From the NCBI GenBank assembly GCA_037447655.1, contig JBBHKE010002930.1:1-36332 (forward strand): a DNA stretch of 36,332 nt, given 5' to 3'. The DNA comes from Zygnema cylindricum. Taxonomy: Eukaryota > Streptophyta > Zygnematophyceae > Zygnematales > Zygnemataceae. This document shows positions 1 through 9,909 of the stretch, piece by piece. The stretch's first letter is position 1, and each line of letters opens with the position of its first letter. Made by a program: the position numbers and the translations under genes. The notes under the pieces were generated by a model that saw nothing but the letters and a program-made list of their open reading frames with translations, made no database searches and was not told the DNA's origin.

Positions 1-140
1 TTACAGTTATGAACCGTATTGAGCGGGGTACCTCAAATAACGTTCAGAAACATTTAGCGTACTTTATTCTATTTGAGAATTTGCCGAAAAAAAAGAGGTA
101 CCCCAATTAGCGTCATGTACGCTAATACCGATTCGCAGTG
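1..140. mobile_element. TA-type MITE, right end only (family A)
   Basis: The right terminus of a small inverted-repeat transposon; its left part lies outside the window. It ends CGATTCGCAGTG followed by TA, close to the reverse complement of the left ends at 20472, 22446 and 34769 (CACCGCGAATCG). Like its relatives it has GCTAAT just inside the end. No coding sequence is visible. Confidence 0.6.
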
Positions 141-510
141 TAGACGACAAGATTTGTGACGTCACATGTCGACGATAACAAAATATTCACTGTTCATCGG
201 TTGCCCGTTTTCAAACAATATTTTTAATACTATTTAAGAAGGGAAGGGGGGGAGGGGCGCGGGTAAGGGAATTATAGACCAATACACTTTAATGGAGTAA
301 AGTAGAACTTCAGCAATACGAATTTGAAGTTGATGAACAACTAATTATAATTATTGATTATTATTTGAATTTCCCTAGAAAATAAGGCTCAAGTAGATGC
401 GAGTATAAAAGCTCAAACTTTTAATTTGTGATGCTCAAAAACAATTCTTAATAATGTAATGTAGTAACCGTGTACTTAATGCATACGGTACGACATTTTA
501 AATACACTAT
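141..510. other. AT-rich intergenic stretch, nothing recognised
   Basis: Between the MITE end and the chromovirus 3' LTR. It has a G-rich run (about 240-270) and otherwise AT-rich unique-looking sequence. No convincing gene, RNA or repeat was seen. Confidence 0.4.
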
Positions 511-1021
511 TGTAAAAGAGGGGGAAATCCAGACACCACGCCCACAATGCAACGTGGAATGTTCCCAGAGAGTTACTCGTAGCAACAACAAGGTCACACA
601 ATGTACACAAGGGAAAGCTTGAGCTTTATTAATCAGGAAGAAAGAGATTACAAGATTGAATGTTCGTTGTCCGAAACCTACTTGCAAAAAGAGTCTCGTT
701 TGACTAAGTCTTATTCACTATTTAAACTAGCTAGTCGCTAGTCAACTTAGTACTACAATTGTACGGCTATATACACATGGACAATCTCAATCGATCACTT
801 CCAAGTTCCAGAACCATACCGCTCACTCGAGAACCTGCTACGTTGTTATGCAGCTATGCTACGCTGCTATGTTATTAAACTACATTGCTATGCTGCTATG
901 CTGCGCTAGTCTGACATCGCAGCAGCGCTGCTCTGACATGGTAACCATATTAGCTGCTCGATGTCATATTAGCTGCTCTACTTTGCCTCCGCGTACTCAA
1001 TTCTTTTGTAACCCTATTACA
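511..1021 (-). repeat. Chromovirus 3' LTR
   Basis: 511 bp, aligning along its length to 14908-15443. On the minus strand it begins TGTAATAGGG and ends CTTTTACA, giving the usual TG...CA ends. It has short iterations of GCTATG (about 845-905). It lacks the 57-bp duplication of the right LTR but has extra sequence around 905-975, so the two LTRs diverge by both substitutions and indels. Confidence 0.85.
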
Positions 1022-1036
1022 GTGCCTCCCAATAGG
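1022..1036 (-). other. Probable polypurine tract of the chromovirus
   Basis: On the minus strand TTGGGAGGCAC lies directly upstream of the 3' LTR start. This is the position where a plus-strand primer is expected, although the purine run is short and imperfect. Confidence 0.4.
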
Positions 1037-1253
1037 ATTCACCGTCCCGCTGAATATAACTCACTAGGGAAACTGCAGTTGTTGAAGAATTTCGTACATC
1101 TCGCTGCAGTAGTCCTAGAACTCTTAATGGAGTGAATTGAACCTCCGAATGAGTTGCTGGTGGTTTTCTAGCAGTTTGTCGAATTGGTTTTGTAGGTCTT
1201 CGCATTTTGTTTCCAATAGGCTAGTGCGGTGATCAACTTCTGCTAGCGGCCGC

Positions 1254-1349
1254 CAGGTGATTTGCCACCTCAATTGTTTTTCTCCTTCCTTGGGAACGAG
1301 TCAGGTGATTTGCAACCTCAATTGTTTTTCTCCTTCCTCGGGAACAATC
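1254..1349 (-). repeat. 48-bp tandem duplication inside the extra frame
   Basis: Two copies, 1254-1301 and 1302-1349, differ at a few positions. The period of 48 keeps the frame and repeats a 16-residue block containing EGEKQLR. The copy farther upstream in the gene carries a TGA. Confidence 0.85.
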
Positions 1350-1994
1350 TCCGGTGCTACTGGTTGTGGCTTGGGCAGTTCCGATAAAGGTTCCTCCAGT
1401 GCTGGACTCGGAAAAGCTGAGGTCGTTGCCGCCGGTTCCTCCTCTTCTTCCTCCATCTCGGGTGTCCACCGCGGTACTTTCCTTAATTTGAAGGAAACAT
1501 GCTTCTTGGCACCTCGGGCCAGCTGCAACGCGTTCTTCTAAGCCAGTTTGAGTGCTCGCATCTCGGGCATGACTTCAGTCCGTGAGATGATATCATGGAG
1601 GCGAACATCCCATGGATGATATTTTCGAAGTAACCTTAGGACGTCTACACGGTATAGGTAGTGGTCCTCGACCGCCTCCACAAACGGCAAGGCATGAGGG
1701 TTCAGTTGGATGTAACCATTATGATTGTTTCCCAGGTACGCATAAAATTCCACGTGGGGTGGGAAGATACGCTATTAGGAATGTTGAGTGGTTCTCTGGG
1801 TTTTCCCGTACGCCACTCTGCTGGCTACTCTGTTGGGTTCCAATAGAATCGTTTTGCAAAGCTGAAGGTGAGGTCAGGGTTCCGAGAGTCTATGGGTAGT
1901 GGAAATAAGTAGTCGGGAATTTCTTCCTCCCTTTCACTCTCTTCCTCCTTTTTTCCTTCTTCCCGTCGGAGGACAAATATGTCATCCTCGCTAG

Positions 1995-1999
1995 GATAC
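1995..1999. repeat. Target-site duplication GATAC, left copy
   Basis: Perfect 5-bp direct repeat with 9495-9499, bracketing the copia element. It proves insertion into the chromovirus extra frame. Confidence 0.95.
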
Positions 2000-3048
2000 T
2001 GTTGAAATTTATAGATTTATAGAGTATTTTCTAGGTTTAAATGTGTTTTTATAAAAGGAAAAGAAAAGGACGGATAGCCTGCCTCCACCTCCGCTCTCTA
2101 GCCCCCATACTTGTTGTAGTCACTGAAGGAAAGAGAGAGAGAGGTTGATCCATGGCTGCCTTAGTTCAACAGACAGCTATTTTTAGTAGGTTACTAAAAA
2201 TATACTTGACGGACCAGAGATTTGATCCCGGTACCTGCGGTTCGTCAAGTTGACCGGTAGCGGTCAGCTTTATCGTAATAGACTAGGACCAATGCTAAGT
2301 GCTATGATATGTGATAGATATATATTTAGTTCAAGTGGATAAAATTCATTTAACTAGAACTGTTTACGGCGTACATAGATTCAGTTATATAAAGTACGTC
2401 GTACGACGCTAAATCAAAACAGATACCACGCATTTTATTTCTACATCGGAACAAATGTCGCGCAAGTATTTATTACGGCCAAGATTACGTTTCGCATAAA
2501 ATCCAACGGCGCACATCATCGCCGAAATCCCGGAGTGGTCACTTTGGCTTTTAGTGACGTGGCATGACCCGGCGCCACGTGGGAAGACATCATTCGGTCG
2601 CGGGAATTCCGAGGAACGTACGGACGAGTGAAAAGTGGACACGCGTCCACTTAATGGCCTTGTCGTACAGAGGCCGTACAGAAAGTACATCGGCAGTAGT
2701 ACTTTCTAGTACTACACAGTTTTGTGATTGGTTCGAACAAGCAGTAGATAGGAGTTGTGAGAGGGAATTAGGAAAAACTAGGACTTTGGAAAATTTAGGT
2801 AGATAGTCCTCTCTCTCTGAGAGTTTGTATAAATTGGCATCTTTGCCACCCTATAACTTATCGGCTGGTTGGCCGTTTTCAGTGATTCTTTTTGCTACGG
2901 ACTCAGGGGAGTCTACGCTACACAGGGGTGCAGTCAAATTGTAAGTTTGCCTTCTTGGGCAGAAGTGGTCGCGGCTTAAAGTGGGTTAGTTAAATACTAT
3001 CTAGAGGCTTCCTGTATTCTGTGGTCCAATGGAGGACACAGAATTGCA
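2000..3048 (+). repeat. Copia 5' LTR (1049 bp)
   Basis: Begins TGTTGAAATT and ends AATTGCA; identical in length to the 3' and antisense copies. It has a TATA box (2828-2834) and a perfect 8-bp stem around 2634-2653 (AAGTGGAC/GTCCACTT). The last 20 bases hold the first ATG downstream of the TATA box, so gag starts inside the LTR. Confidence 0.95.
2828..2834 (+). promoter_or_regulatory. TATA box of the copia LTR
   Basis: TATAAAT, preserved in the 3' LTR (9274-9280) and in the antisense LTR (7139-7145). No ATG occurs between it and 3029, as expected for a short leader that leads directly into gag. Confidence 0.6.
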
Positions 3049-4015
3049 GGTTATGGGCCCACCCTCTAGGGTGCCCACCTTCAATGGATCTGGATTCATC
3101 TATTGGGAAGCCATGATGATGGGAGCTTTGTGTGAAAAACGATACTGGGGTATCGTCAGTGGACAAGTGAAACGTCCACCTTCGGGAACTCCACCAGGAT
3201 TTGGGGGAGTAAGGTTTTCTGCAACAACGGCTGCCTCAGCGGAGGAGGCAGATGATGGGGACAATAGTGTGTCCGAAAAGGGGAAAGGGAAGGAGACACC
3301 CCTCACTCCTATTGCCACAGTATCGGGAGCGGCGACCGTGAAGACCGTGGAGAACGATACTCAAATGTGGGAGGATGTAAACATGGCTGCCAAGAACTTC
3401 ATTCTGAGGCACCTCACTCAAGGTTTGGCCACTCCTCATCTTCACATTTACAAGGCCGAGGAGTTGTGGGAGAGTTTAGTGGAGATTTATAGAGCTGGAA
3501 CTATTCAGGAGCTCCAGTTGGCTGAGCAAAAGCTATTGAGTTACACTTACAAAGGAGGAAAGATGTTAGATTACTGTAATGATCTTTCATGTTTGTATAT
3601 GGAAATGGAAAGTGCCGGGTGGACAGGTACAATGAAAATGAAAGTTAACACCCTTATCATGAAATTACCAGATGAGTTCGAAAACATAGTGTACCGAGTA
3701 CAAGGAATGCCTGATAGTTCATGGAAATGGAACACAGTAGTCAGGATGATACTTGTGCAGGAAAACACAATGGAGATTAGGAGAGGAGGAAAGAGCATTC
3801 AAGCTTTAGCAGCAGGAGGGGACCGATGGGGGAAGGACCCGAAGAAACCTTATAGAGGGGAAAGAGATCATTCCGGGGGATAGAGACCCCCAAAGGGTCT
3901 TTGTCATTATTGGAAAAAGCCAGGACACTTTATTGCAGATTGTGTCAAGCTATCAGAGCTAAGGCTCCAAGAGAACCGTGGAGGAGGTTCTTCCGGAGGG
4001 AAGAAAAAGGCACTT
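3029..4015 (+). pseudogene. gag: Copia gag region
   Basis: Nucleocapsid-precursor part of the polyprotein. The start chosen is ATG 3029, the first ATG after the LTR TATA box; it lies inside the LTR, and codons 7-12 overlap the primer-binding site. ATG 3053 is the alternative start. The N-terminal part shows the copia-gag pattern with VPTFNGSGFIYWEAMM near residue 14, and a helical body follows. A TAG at 3881-3883 interrupts it just before the zinc knuckle (3902-3943). The knuckle reads C-X2-W-X4-H-X4-C: tryptophan (3911-3913) replaces the second cysteine, so zinc and RNA binding should be impaired. The frame continues directly into protease. Confidence 0.88.
3049..3063 (+). promoter_or_regulatory. 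Primer-binding site for a half-tRNA (initiator tRNA-Met, anticodon arm)
   Basis: GGTTATGGGCCCACC starts at the base after the LTR. It is the exact complement of 15 bases of plant initiator tRNA-Met around the CAU anticodon (about nt 26-40), not of its 3' acceptor end. Drosophila copia is known to prime from a cleaved 5' half of initiator tRNA, so an analogous primer is inferred. The tRNA sequence is from memory and should be checked. Confidence 0.75.
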
Positions 4016-5020
4016 GTGGTTACAAAAGTGTCAGGAGAAACCGAGGATGAGTCCTCTGAGGAGGATGGGGAGCTTCTTCTTGATGAGAGTCTGGAGGAGA
4101 AGGAGATCCCTCGGAGGCAGAAGTGTGCCCTTGGAGCAATTCGGGAAGCTCCACAGGAAGGATGGATCATCGACTCAGGTGCATCCATGCATATGTGTCG
4201 TGATAAAGAACTCTTCACTAAGCTAAGAAAGATTCCTACTGTAGAGATAGAGTATGGGGATGGGAGAGTGGTTACTACAGATCTAGTGGGATCAGTAGAT
4301 CTGAAAGTCTTAGTGGAGGGTAAGACTTCTATACTTACATTCTCAGATGCACTTTACATTCCTCAGCTGAGTAAAAATCTTGTCTCTACGTCTGTATTAG
4401 ATGACAAAGAGTTTGATACTTTCACCAGAAAGGGAGTCTTTACAGCTAAGTATGGGAATGAAGTTTACTTCACAGCATATAAGGGTAGCCAAGGAATGTT
4501 TAGGCTTAACCTGAGTAATGAAAAGAAGAATGCTTATTATGTTGGTGTTCCTAAGGTGATGATTTGGCATAAGCGGTTGGGGCATGTGCATTTTGATAGG
4601 TTGAGGGAAATGAAAAAGCTTGGGGTAGTAGATGGCATTCAGTTTGAGGATAATGAAATGATGGATGATTGTAGTGGTTGTGCTCAAGGTAAGGCTCACA
4701 GACTTCCCTTTCCCAAAGCCGCCACATATAGAGGTGAGAAAGTGTTAGATTTGGTCCACACAGATATTTGGGGACCTGCAAAAGTACCTTCGGTTGGAGG
4801 AAAGAGGTTCATGATGACAATAACTAATGACTGGTCTAGATACTCTAGAGTCTACTTTATAAAAACAAAGTCTGAAGCATCAACTTACTTCAAAGAATAT
4901 AAAGCTTGGAGTGAGAAGTTGCATGAAACCCCCATTAAGAGGATAAGGAGTGATAATGGGGGGGAATATACCTCTAACGAGTTTGAGGAATATCTGAGAG
5001 ATGAGGGAGTGCAGCACTAG
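4016..5020 (+). pseudogene. pol: Copia protease and integrase (N-terminal and core)
   Basis: Same frame as gag. The aspartic protease active site DSGAS begins at 4172, preceded by WII and followed by MHMC. The GAG-pre-integrase zinc domain (about 4560-4700) shows the H-X-H then C-X2-C pattern (HKRLGHVHF; CSGCAQGK). The integrase core has its first Asp in VHTDIWGP (about 4756-4779) and its second in SDNGGEY (about 4951). A TAG at 5018-5020 then cuts the frame before the catalytic Glu. Most copia elements have a sense codon (Gln) there, so a single C-to-T change is the likely cause. Confidence 0.92.
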
Positions 5021-6924
5021 AAAACTGTACCACATAACCCGGAACAAAATGGGGTAGCTGAGAGGTTGAATCGAACACTAGGAGATAGTGTGCGTAGTAT
5101 GTTGGCAGACAAGAAAATAGGAAAGAGATTTTGGGCAGAAGCAATGAACTGTGCCAACTACATTAAGAATAGAGTCCTTACCTCAGCTGTAAAGGGAGTG
5201 ACACCTTATGAGAGATGGGTTGGAAGGAAACCAGATATCTCACACCTTAAAGTATTTGGTAGCCAAGTTTACAGTCTTGACACGGATAGGAAAAACTGGA
5301 AACTAGATGCTAAGGGAAAACCTGGATACTTTGTGGGATATGATGAGGATGTTAAGGGATATAGAGTCTATGACTTAGCAAAGAAAGATATCATTCTGGT
5401 CAAACACCTAGTTGTCATGGATGAAGGTAAGTCATTTGACCCCTTCGAATATACAAAGAAGATAAGGATCAGATTTGAGTCCGAAAGTGACGAGAATTTG
5501 GTCGTTCCCGAAAGGGACATGAGTGAAACCGTGATTACAGATTCAAGGGAGATCGAAGATACAGGAGACTCACCGGAAACCTCACATACTCCTATGGACT
5601 TCGAGGAGATAGAAGAAGCGGGACAAGATACGGCTTTCATGGACAGGGGAGCCGATGAGACAGTGAGAAGAAATCCAAGACTTCCATCCATTCCAGCTTC
5701 GGAGTTTGAGGGAGGAAGGAGGAGCAGCAAAAGGATACAGGAAAAACAAGCTGCCCATAAAGTAACTAAGCTATCTCACCCAGATGAGCCTCAGTCTTAC
5801 TTAGAGGCAGTGAATAGTCCAGAGAAAGAAAGATGGATTAGAGCCATAAATGATGAGATGGCTTGTATCATGGAAGCAAATACTTGGGAACTAGCGGATT
5901 GCCCTCCAGACAGAAAACCTATTGGATGTAAATGGGTATTTAAACTAAAACTGAACCCAGATAATACAATTGAGAGGTATAAGGCTCGATTGGTAGCGAA
6001 GGGGTTCACCCAAAAAGAAGGGATTGACTTTGAGGAGACCTTTGCTCCAGTTGTTCGGTTCCCATCAGTAAGGATTCTCCTCAGTCTGGCCGCAGCGGAA
6101 GACATGGAAATACACAAGATGGACATTAAGACTGCTTTTCTTAATGGTGAGTTAGAGGAAGAAATTTTTATGAGGCAACCCGAGGGGTTTGTGGAAGAAG
6201 GAGAAGAGAGCAAAGTCTGCAGGCTCATAAAGTCCTTATATGGACTGAAACAGGCTCCCCGACAGTGGAATAAGAAACTAGATGAGTTTCTCACCGATCT
6301 GGGATACATCCGAATCAGCTCTGACCATTCTATCTATATGTTTGAAGATGAGAATGGTGTCATTTTTATTGCAATTTATGTGGATGATCTGCTTGTGTTA
6401 AGTAAGTCTTTGGAGAATATCAATAGGCTAAAGAAAGATCTTAGGGGCAGATTTGATATGAAGGATTTAGGGGAGGCAAAATATATTTTGGGGATCCAAA
6501 TGGAGAGAGATAGAGGGAAGAAGATTATCACACTTACTCAGAAAAAAGCAATAGGTAATATGGTTGAGAAATTCCAGATGGAAAATGCTAACAGTTGTAC
6601 CACTCCCATGGACTTGAAAAAAGTAAGTGATGGGAGTGTAGAAGGAGGAGTGATGATCTTAGACGATCAGATGAGTCCAGAAGAGAGAGAGTTCATGAAG
6701 TCTATCCCTTATAGACAGGTCGTAGGAAGCTTAATCTATTTTATGAACTGTACCAGGCCGGACATAGCGGCAGCAGTTGGAGTACTCAGTAGGAGTCTTA
6801 ATGATCATAGGAAGAGAGACTGGGAGGCAGCCAAGAGAGTCATGAGATATCTGGTTGGAACCAGAGAATTATGGTTGCATTTGGGAGGGGAGCACACGTA
6901 TATCACCACTTGGAGTGACGCCAG
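5021..6924 (+). pseudogene. pol: Copia integrase C-terminus and reverse transcriptase
   Basis: It continues the frame after the TAG. The catalytic integrase Glu is at 5060 within NGVAERLNRT. A variable acidic linker (about 5440-5760) follows. RT begins near TWELADCP; landmarks are KWVFKLK, ARLVAKGFTQ, HKMDIKTAFLNG, YGLKQAPRQW and the catalytic YVDD at 6377-6388. The first RNase H block (TRPDIAAAVGVLSR, then TTWSDAS) runs up to the antisense LTR at 6925. The ATG at 5066 is only an internal methionine. Confidence 0.93.
6920..6924. repeat. Target duplication of the antisense solo LTR, left copy (GCCAG)
   Basis: Pairs with ACCAG at 7974-7978 (4 of 5 bases match). Deleting the LTR and one copy restores the copia reading frame exactly, confirming the duplication. 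Confidence 0.8.
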
Positions 6925-7973
6925 TGCAATTCTGTGTCCTCCATAAGACTACAGAATACAGGAAGCCTCTAGATAGGATTTAACTAACCCACTTTAAGCC
7001 ACAACCACTTCTGCCCAAGAAGGCAAACTGACAATTTGACTGCACCCCTGTGCAGCCTAGACTCCCTTGAGTCTGTAGCAAAAAGAATCACTGAAAACGG
7101 CCAACCAGCCGATAAGTTATAGGGTGGCAAAGATGCCAATTTATACAAACTCTCAGAGAGAGAGGACTATCTACCTAAATTTTCCAAAGTCCTAGTTTTT
7201 CCTAATTCCCTCTCACAGCTCCTATCTACTGCCTGTACGAACCAATCACAAAACTGTGTAGTACTAGAAAGTACTATTGCCGATGTACTTTCTGTACGGC
7301 CTCTGTACGACAAGGCCATTAAGTGGACGCGTGTCCACTTTTCACTCGTCCGTACGTTCCTCGGAATTCCCGCGACCGAATGATGTCTTCCCACGTGGCG
7401 CCGGGTAATGGCACGTCACTAAATGCCAAAGTGACCACTCCGGGATTTCGGCGATGATGTGCGCTGTTGGATTTTATGCGAAACGTAATCTTGGTCGTAA
7501 TAAATACTTGCGCGACATTTGTTCCGATGTAGAAATAAAATGCGTGGTATCTGTTTTGATTTAGCGTCGTACGACGTACTTTATATAACTGAATCTATGT
7601 ACGCCGTAAACAGTTCTAGTTAAATGAATTTTATCCACTTGAACTAAATATATATCTTTCACATATCATAGCACTTAGGATTGGTCCTAGTCTATTAGGA
7701 TAAAGCTAACCGCTACCGGTCAACTTGACGAACCGCAGGTACCGAGATCAAATCTCTGGTCCGTCAAGTATATTTTTAGTAACCTACTAAAAATAGCTGT
7801 CTGTTGAACTAAGGCAGCCATGGATCAACCTCTCTCTCTCTTTCCTTCAGTGACTACAACAAGTATGGGGGCTAGAGAGCGGAGGTGGAGGCAGGCTGTC
7901 CGTCCTTTTCTTTTCCTTTTATAAAAACACATTTAAACCTAGAAAATACTCTAGAAATCTATAAATTTCAACA
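6925..7973 (-). mobile_element. Solo copia LTR in antisense orientation (1049 bp)
   Basis: Reverse complement of the element's own LTR type, with the same length and the same TG/CA ends. It is inserted within the RNase H domain between the SDAS and RRCTSGY motifs. No internal element sequence accompanies it, so it is a solo LTR left by LTR-LTR recombination. Its substitutions match sometimes the 5' and sometimes the 3' LTR, so it came from another copy of the family. Confidence 0.93.
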
Positions 7974-7978
7974 ACCAG

Positions 7979-8432
7979 TTATGGGGATGCACCTATGAGA
8001 AGATGCACTTCTGGATATGTTTTGTATGTGGGGGAAGGTGCTTGCTGTTGGAGCAGTAAGCAACAAAAGGTGGTTGCTCAGTCTACTATGGAGGCTGAGT
8101 ATATGGCGTCTTGTTCTGCTGTAAAAGAACTAATGTGGGTGAAATCATTGTTACAAGAGCTGGGATTTATGAAGGAGGGAGTGCATGAAATCTTTTGCGA
8201 TAACCAAGCTGCAATTGCAATTGCAGCCAATCCAAAACACCATTTCAAAGCAAAACATATGGACATAAGATTAAGCTTCGTAAGAGAAAAAGTTGAAAAT
8301 AAAATTTTAAATCTTGTGTATAGACCTGATGAAGAAATAGTGGCTGACATGATGACCAAACCTGTGCCCTCTCCTAAACTAAAATATTGTCGGGAAAAAT
8401 GCGGGTTGAAAGAAAAATTAAAATTAGACTAG
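7979..8432 (+). pseudogene. pol: Copia RNase H domain, C-terminal part
   Basis: The frame resumes directly after the solo LTR with RRCTSGYVLYV. Typical copia RNase H features follow: SSKQQKVVAQSTMEAEY (catalytic Glu), FCDNQAAIAIA (catalytic Asp) and the C-terminal HMDIRLSFVRE block. The natural stop is TAG at 8430-8432, just before the polypurine tract. Separation from the N-terminal half by the LTR makes the enzyme non-functional. Confidence 0.92.
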
Positions 8433-8445
8433 AAAATAAGGGGAG
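8433..8445 (+). promoter_or_regulatory. Copia polypurine tract
   Basis: AAAATAAGGGGAG directly abuts the 3' LTR start. This is the standard plus-strand priming site. Confidence 0.85.
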
Positions 8446-9494
8446 TGTTGAAATTTATAGATTTCTAGAGTATTTTCTAGGTTTAAATGTGTTTTTATAA
8501 AAGGAAAAGAAAAGGACGGACAGCCTGCCTCCACCTCCGCTCTCTAGCCCCCATACTTGTTGTAGTCACTGAAGGAAAGAGAGAGAGAGGTTGATCCATG
8601 GCTGCCTTAGTTCAACAGACAGCTATTTTTAGTAGGTTACTAAAAATATACTTGACGGACCAGAGATTTGATCCCGGTACCTGCGGTTCGTCAAGTTGAC
8701 CGGTAGCGGTCAGCTTTATCGTAATAGACTAGGACCAATGCTAAGTGCTATGATATGTGATAGATATATATTTAGTTCAAGTGGATAAAATTCATTTAAC
8801 TAGAACTGTTTACGGCGTACATAGATTCAGTTATATAAAGTACGTCGTACGACGCTAAATCAAAACGGATACCACGCATTTTATTTTTTCATTGAAACAA
8901 ATGTCGCGCAAGTATTTATTACGGCCAAGATTACGTTTCGCATAAAATCAAACGGCGCACATCATCGCTGAAATCCCGGAGTGGTCACTTTGGCATTTAG
9001 TGACGTGGCATGACCTGGCGCCACGTGGGAAGACATCATTCGGTCGCGGGAATTCCGAGGAACGTACGGACGAGTGAAAAGTGGACACGCGTCCACTTAA
9101 TGGCCTTGTCGTACATAGGCCGTACAGAAAGTACATCGGCAGTAGTACTTTCTAGTACTACACAGTTTTGTGACTGGTTCGTACAGGCTGTAGATAGAAG
9201 CTGTGAGAGGGAATTAGGAAAAACTAGGACTTAGGAAAATTTAGGTAGATAGTCCTCTCTCTCTGAGAGTTTGTATAAATTGGCATCTTTGCCACCCTAT
9301 AACTTATCGGCTGGTTGGCCGTTTTCAGTGATTATTTTTGCTACGGACTCAGGGGAGTCCAAGCTGCAGAGGGGTGCAGTCAAATTGTCAGTTTGCCTTC
9401 TTGGGCAGAAGTGGTCGTGGGTTAAAGCGGGTTAGTTAAATACTATCTAGAGGCTTGCTGTATTATGTAGTCCAATGGAGGACACAGAATTGCA
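8446..9494 (+). repeat. Copia 3' LTR (1049 bp)
   Basis: Same ends and length as 2000-3048, differing at roughly 30 positions by eye. The LTR-encoded gag start is retained at 9474. It is followed by GATAC (9495-9499). Confidence 0.95.
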
Positions 9495-9909
9495 GATACT
9501 CCTCCTCAGCTTTCCTTTCAGAGCTCTCTGAAGACTGCTCATCGACAGTACTTTCCTTTTTAGGGTCTCTCATCACCTCCAGATCAGATGCACGTTCCTC
9601 TTCTAGTGGGGGTGTCGGTTCCCTCTCCGGTTCTTCGACATCCGAGAGCTCATGATCTTCTTCAACTTCGCGGTCACCCTCTCGGAGTAGGTTATACTCG
9701 GGGTCTAGTGAGTATTTCTACCCCTCCCCTCCACTGCTTTCACCTGTCCCTTCCTTGCTTACAGCAGCCTCTACATCCTCTCTCCCTTCAATTGTCGCCT
9801 TCCTCCGTTCCGCTTCTACCATGGCTTTGGCTGCAGCCAACAGCCTATCATCATGTCCTATCCGTACTAATCTCCTTCTTTCGGTGGTGGAGAAGATGAC
9901 GATGCCATG
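9495..9909 (-). pseudogene. Extra open frame of the chromovirus, N-terminal part
   Basis: Minus-strand start region of the frame that continues at 1999. An ATG at 9907-9909 begins a Ser/Pro run (MASSSSSPPP). A one-base shift then leads into the long frame, with ERRRLVRIGHDDRLLAAAKA and an AERRKATIEG helix. After a TAG near 9706 comes a strongly acidic stretch (EEDHELSDVEEPERE, then DEQSSESSERKAEEE) that runs into the copia target site. With the distal part the product would be about 430 residues. It has no resemblance I can name and no hydrophobic segment. Confidence 0.55.

Larger units (their letters stand above)
1124..1999 (-). pseudogene. Extra open frame of the chromovirus, C-terminal part
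   Basis: This is the downstream part of a frame that starts near 9909 and is split by the copia insertion. Joining 9495 to 1999 and dropping one GATAC copy keeps the reading frame. The product is not recognised. Visible in order are a Glu/Lys-rich acidic stretch, a segment containing SRNPDLTFSFAKRFYWN, a TAG, a frameshift near 1755, a more hydrophobic block with YAYLGNNHNGYIQLNP and a WDVRLHDIISR motif, a basic patch (KKHVSFKLRKVPRW), a Glu run, and a C-terminal heptad-like segment (LLETKCEDLQNQFDKLLENH) ending at TAA 1124-1126. There is no signal peptide or membrane helix, so it is not an obvious envelope gene. Its sense orientation and place between pol and the 3' LTR fit an additional ORF as known in some plant gypsy elements. 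Function is unknown. Confidence 0.6.
2000..9494 (+). mobile_element. Ty1/copia retrotransposon, full length, inactivated
   Basis: The element is 7495 bp, or about 6.44 kb without the antisense solo LTR inside it. Both 1049-bp LTRs, the PBS, the polypurine tract and a 5-bp target duplication are present. One reading frame (3029-8432) carries gag, protease, integrase, RT and RNase H in copia order. Only two in-frame TAG codons and the solo-LTR insertion break it; there is no internal frameshift. Counting by eye, the two LTRs differ at roughly 30 positions with no indels (about 97% identity). It is therefore much younger than its chromovirus host. Confidence 0.96.

Noticed and set aside
2409-2806. 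Frames on both strands inside the copia LTR (also at 7167-7394 and 8948-9234)
   Set aside because: They recur only because the LTR is repeated three times, have no domain features and overlap promoter sequence.
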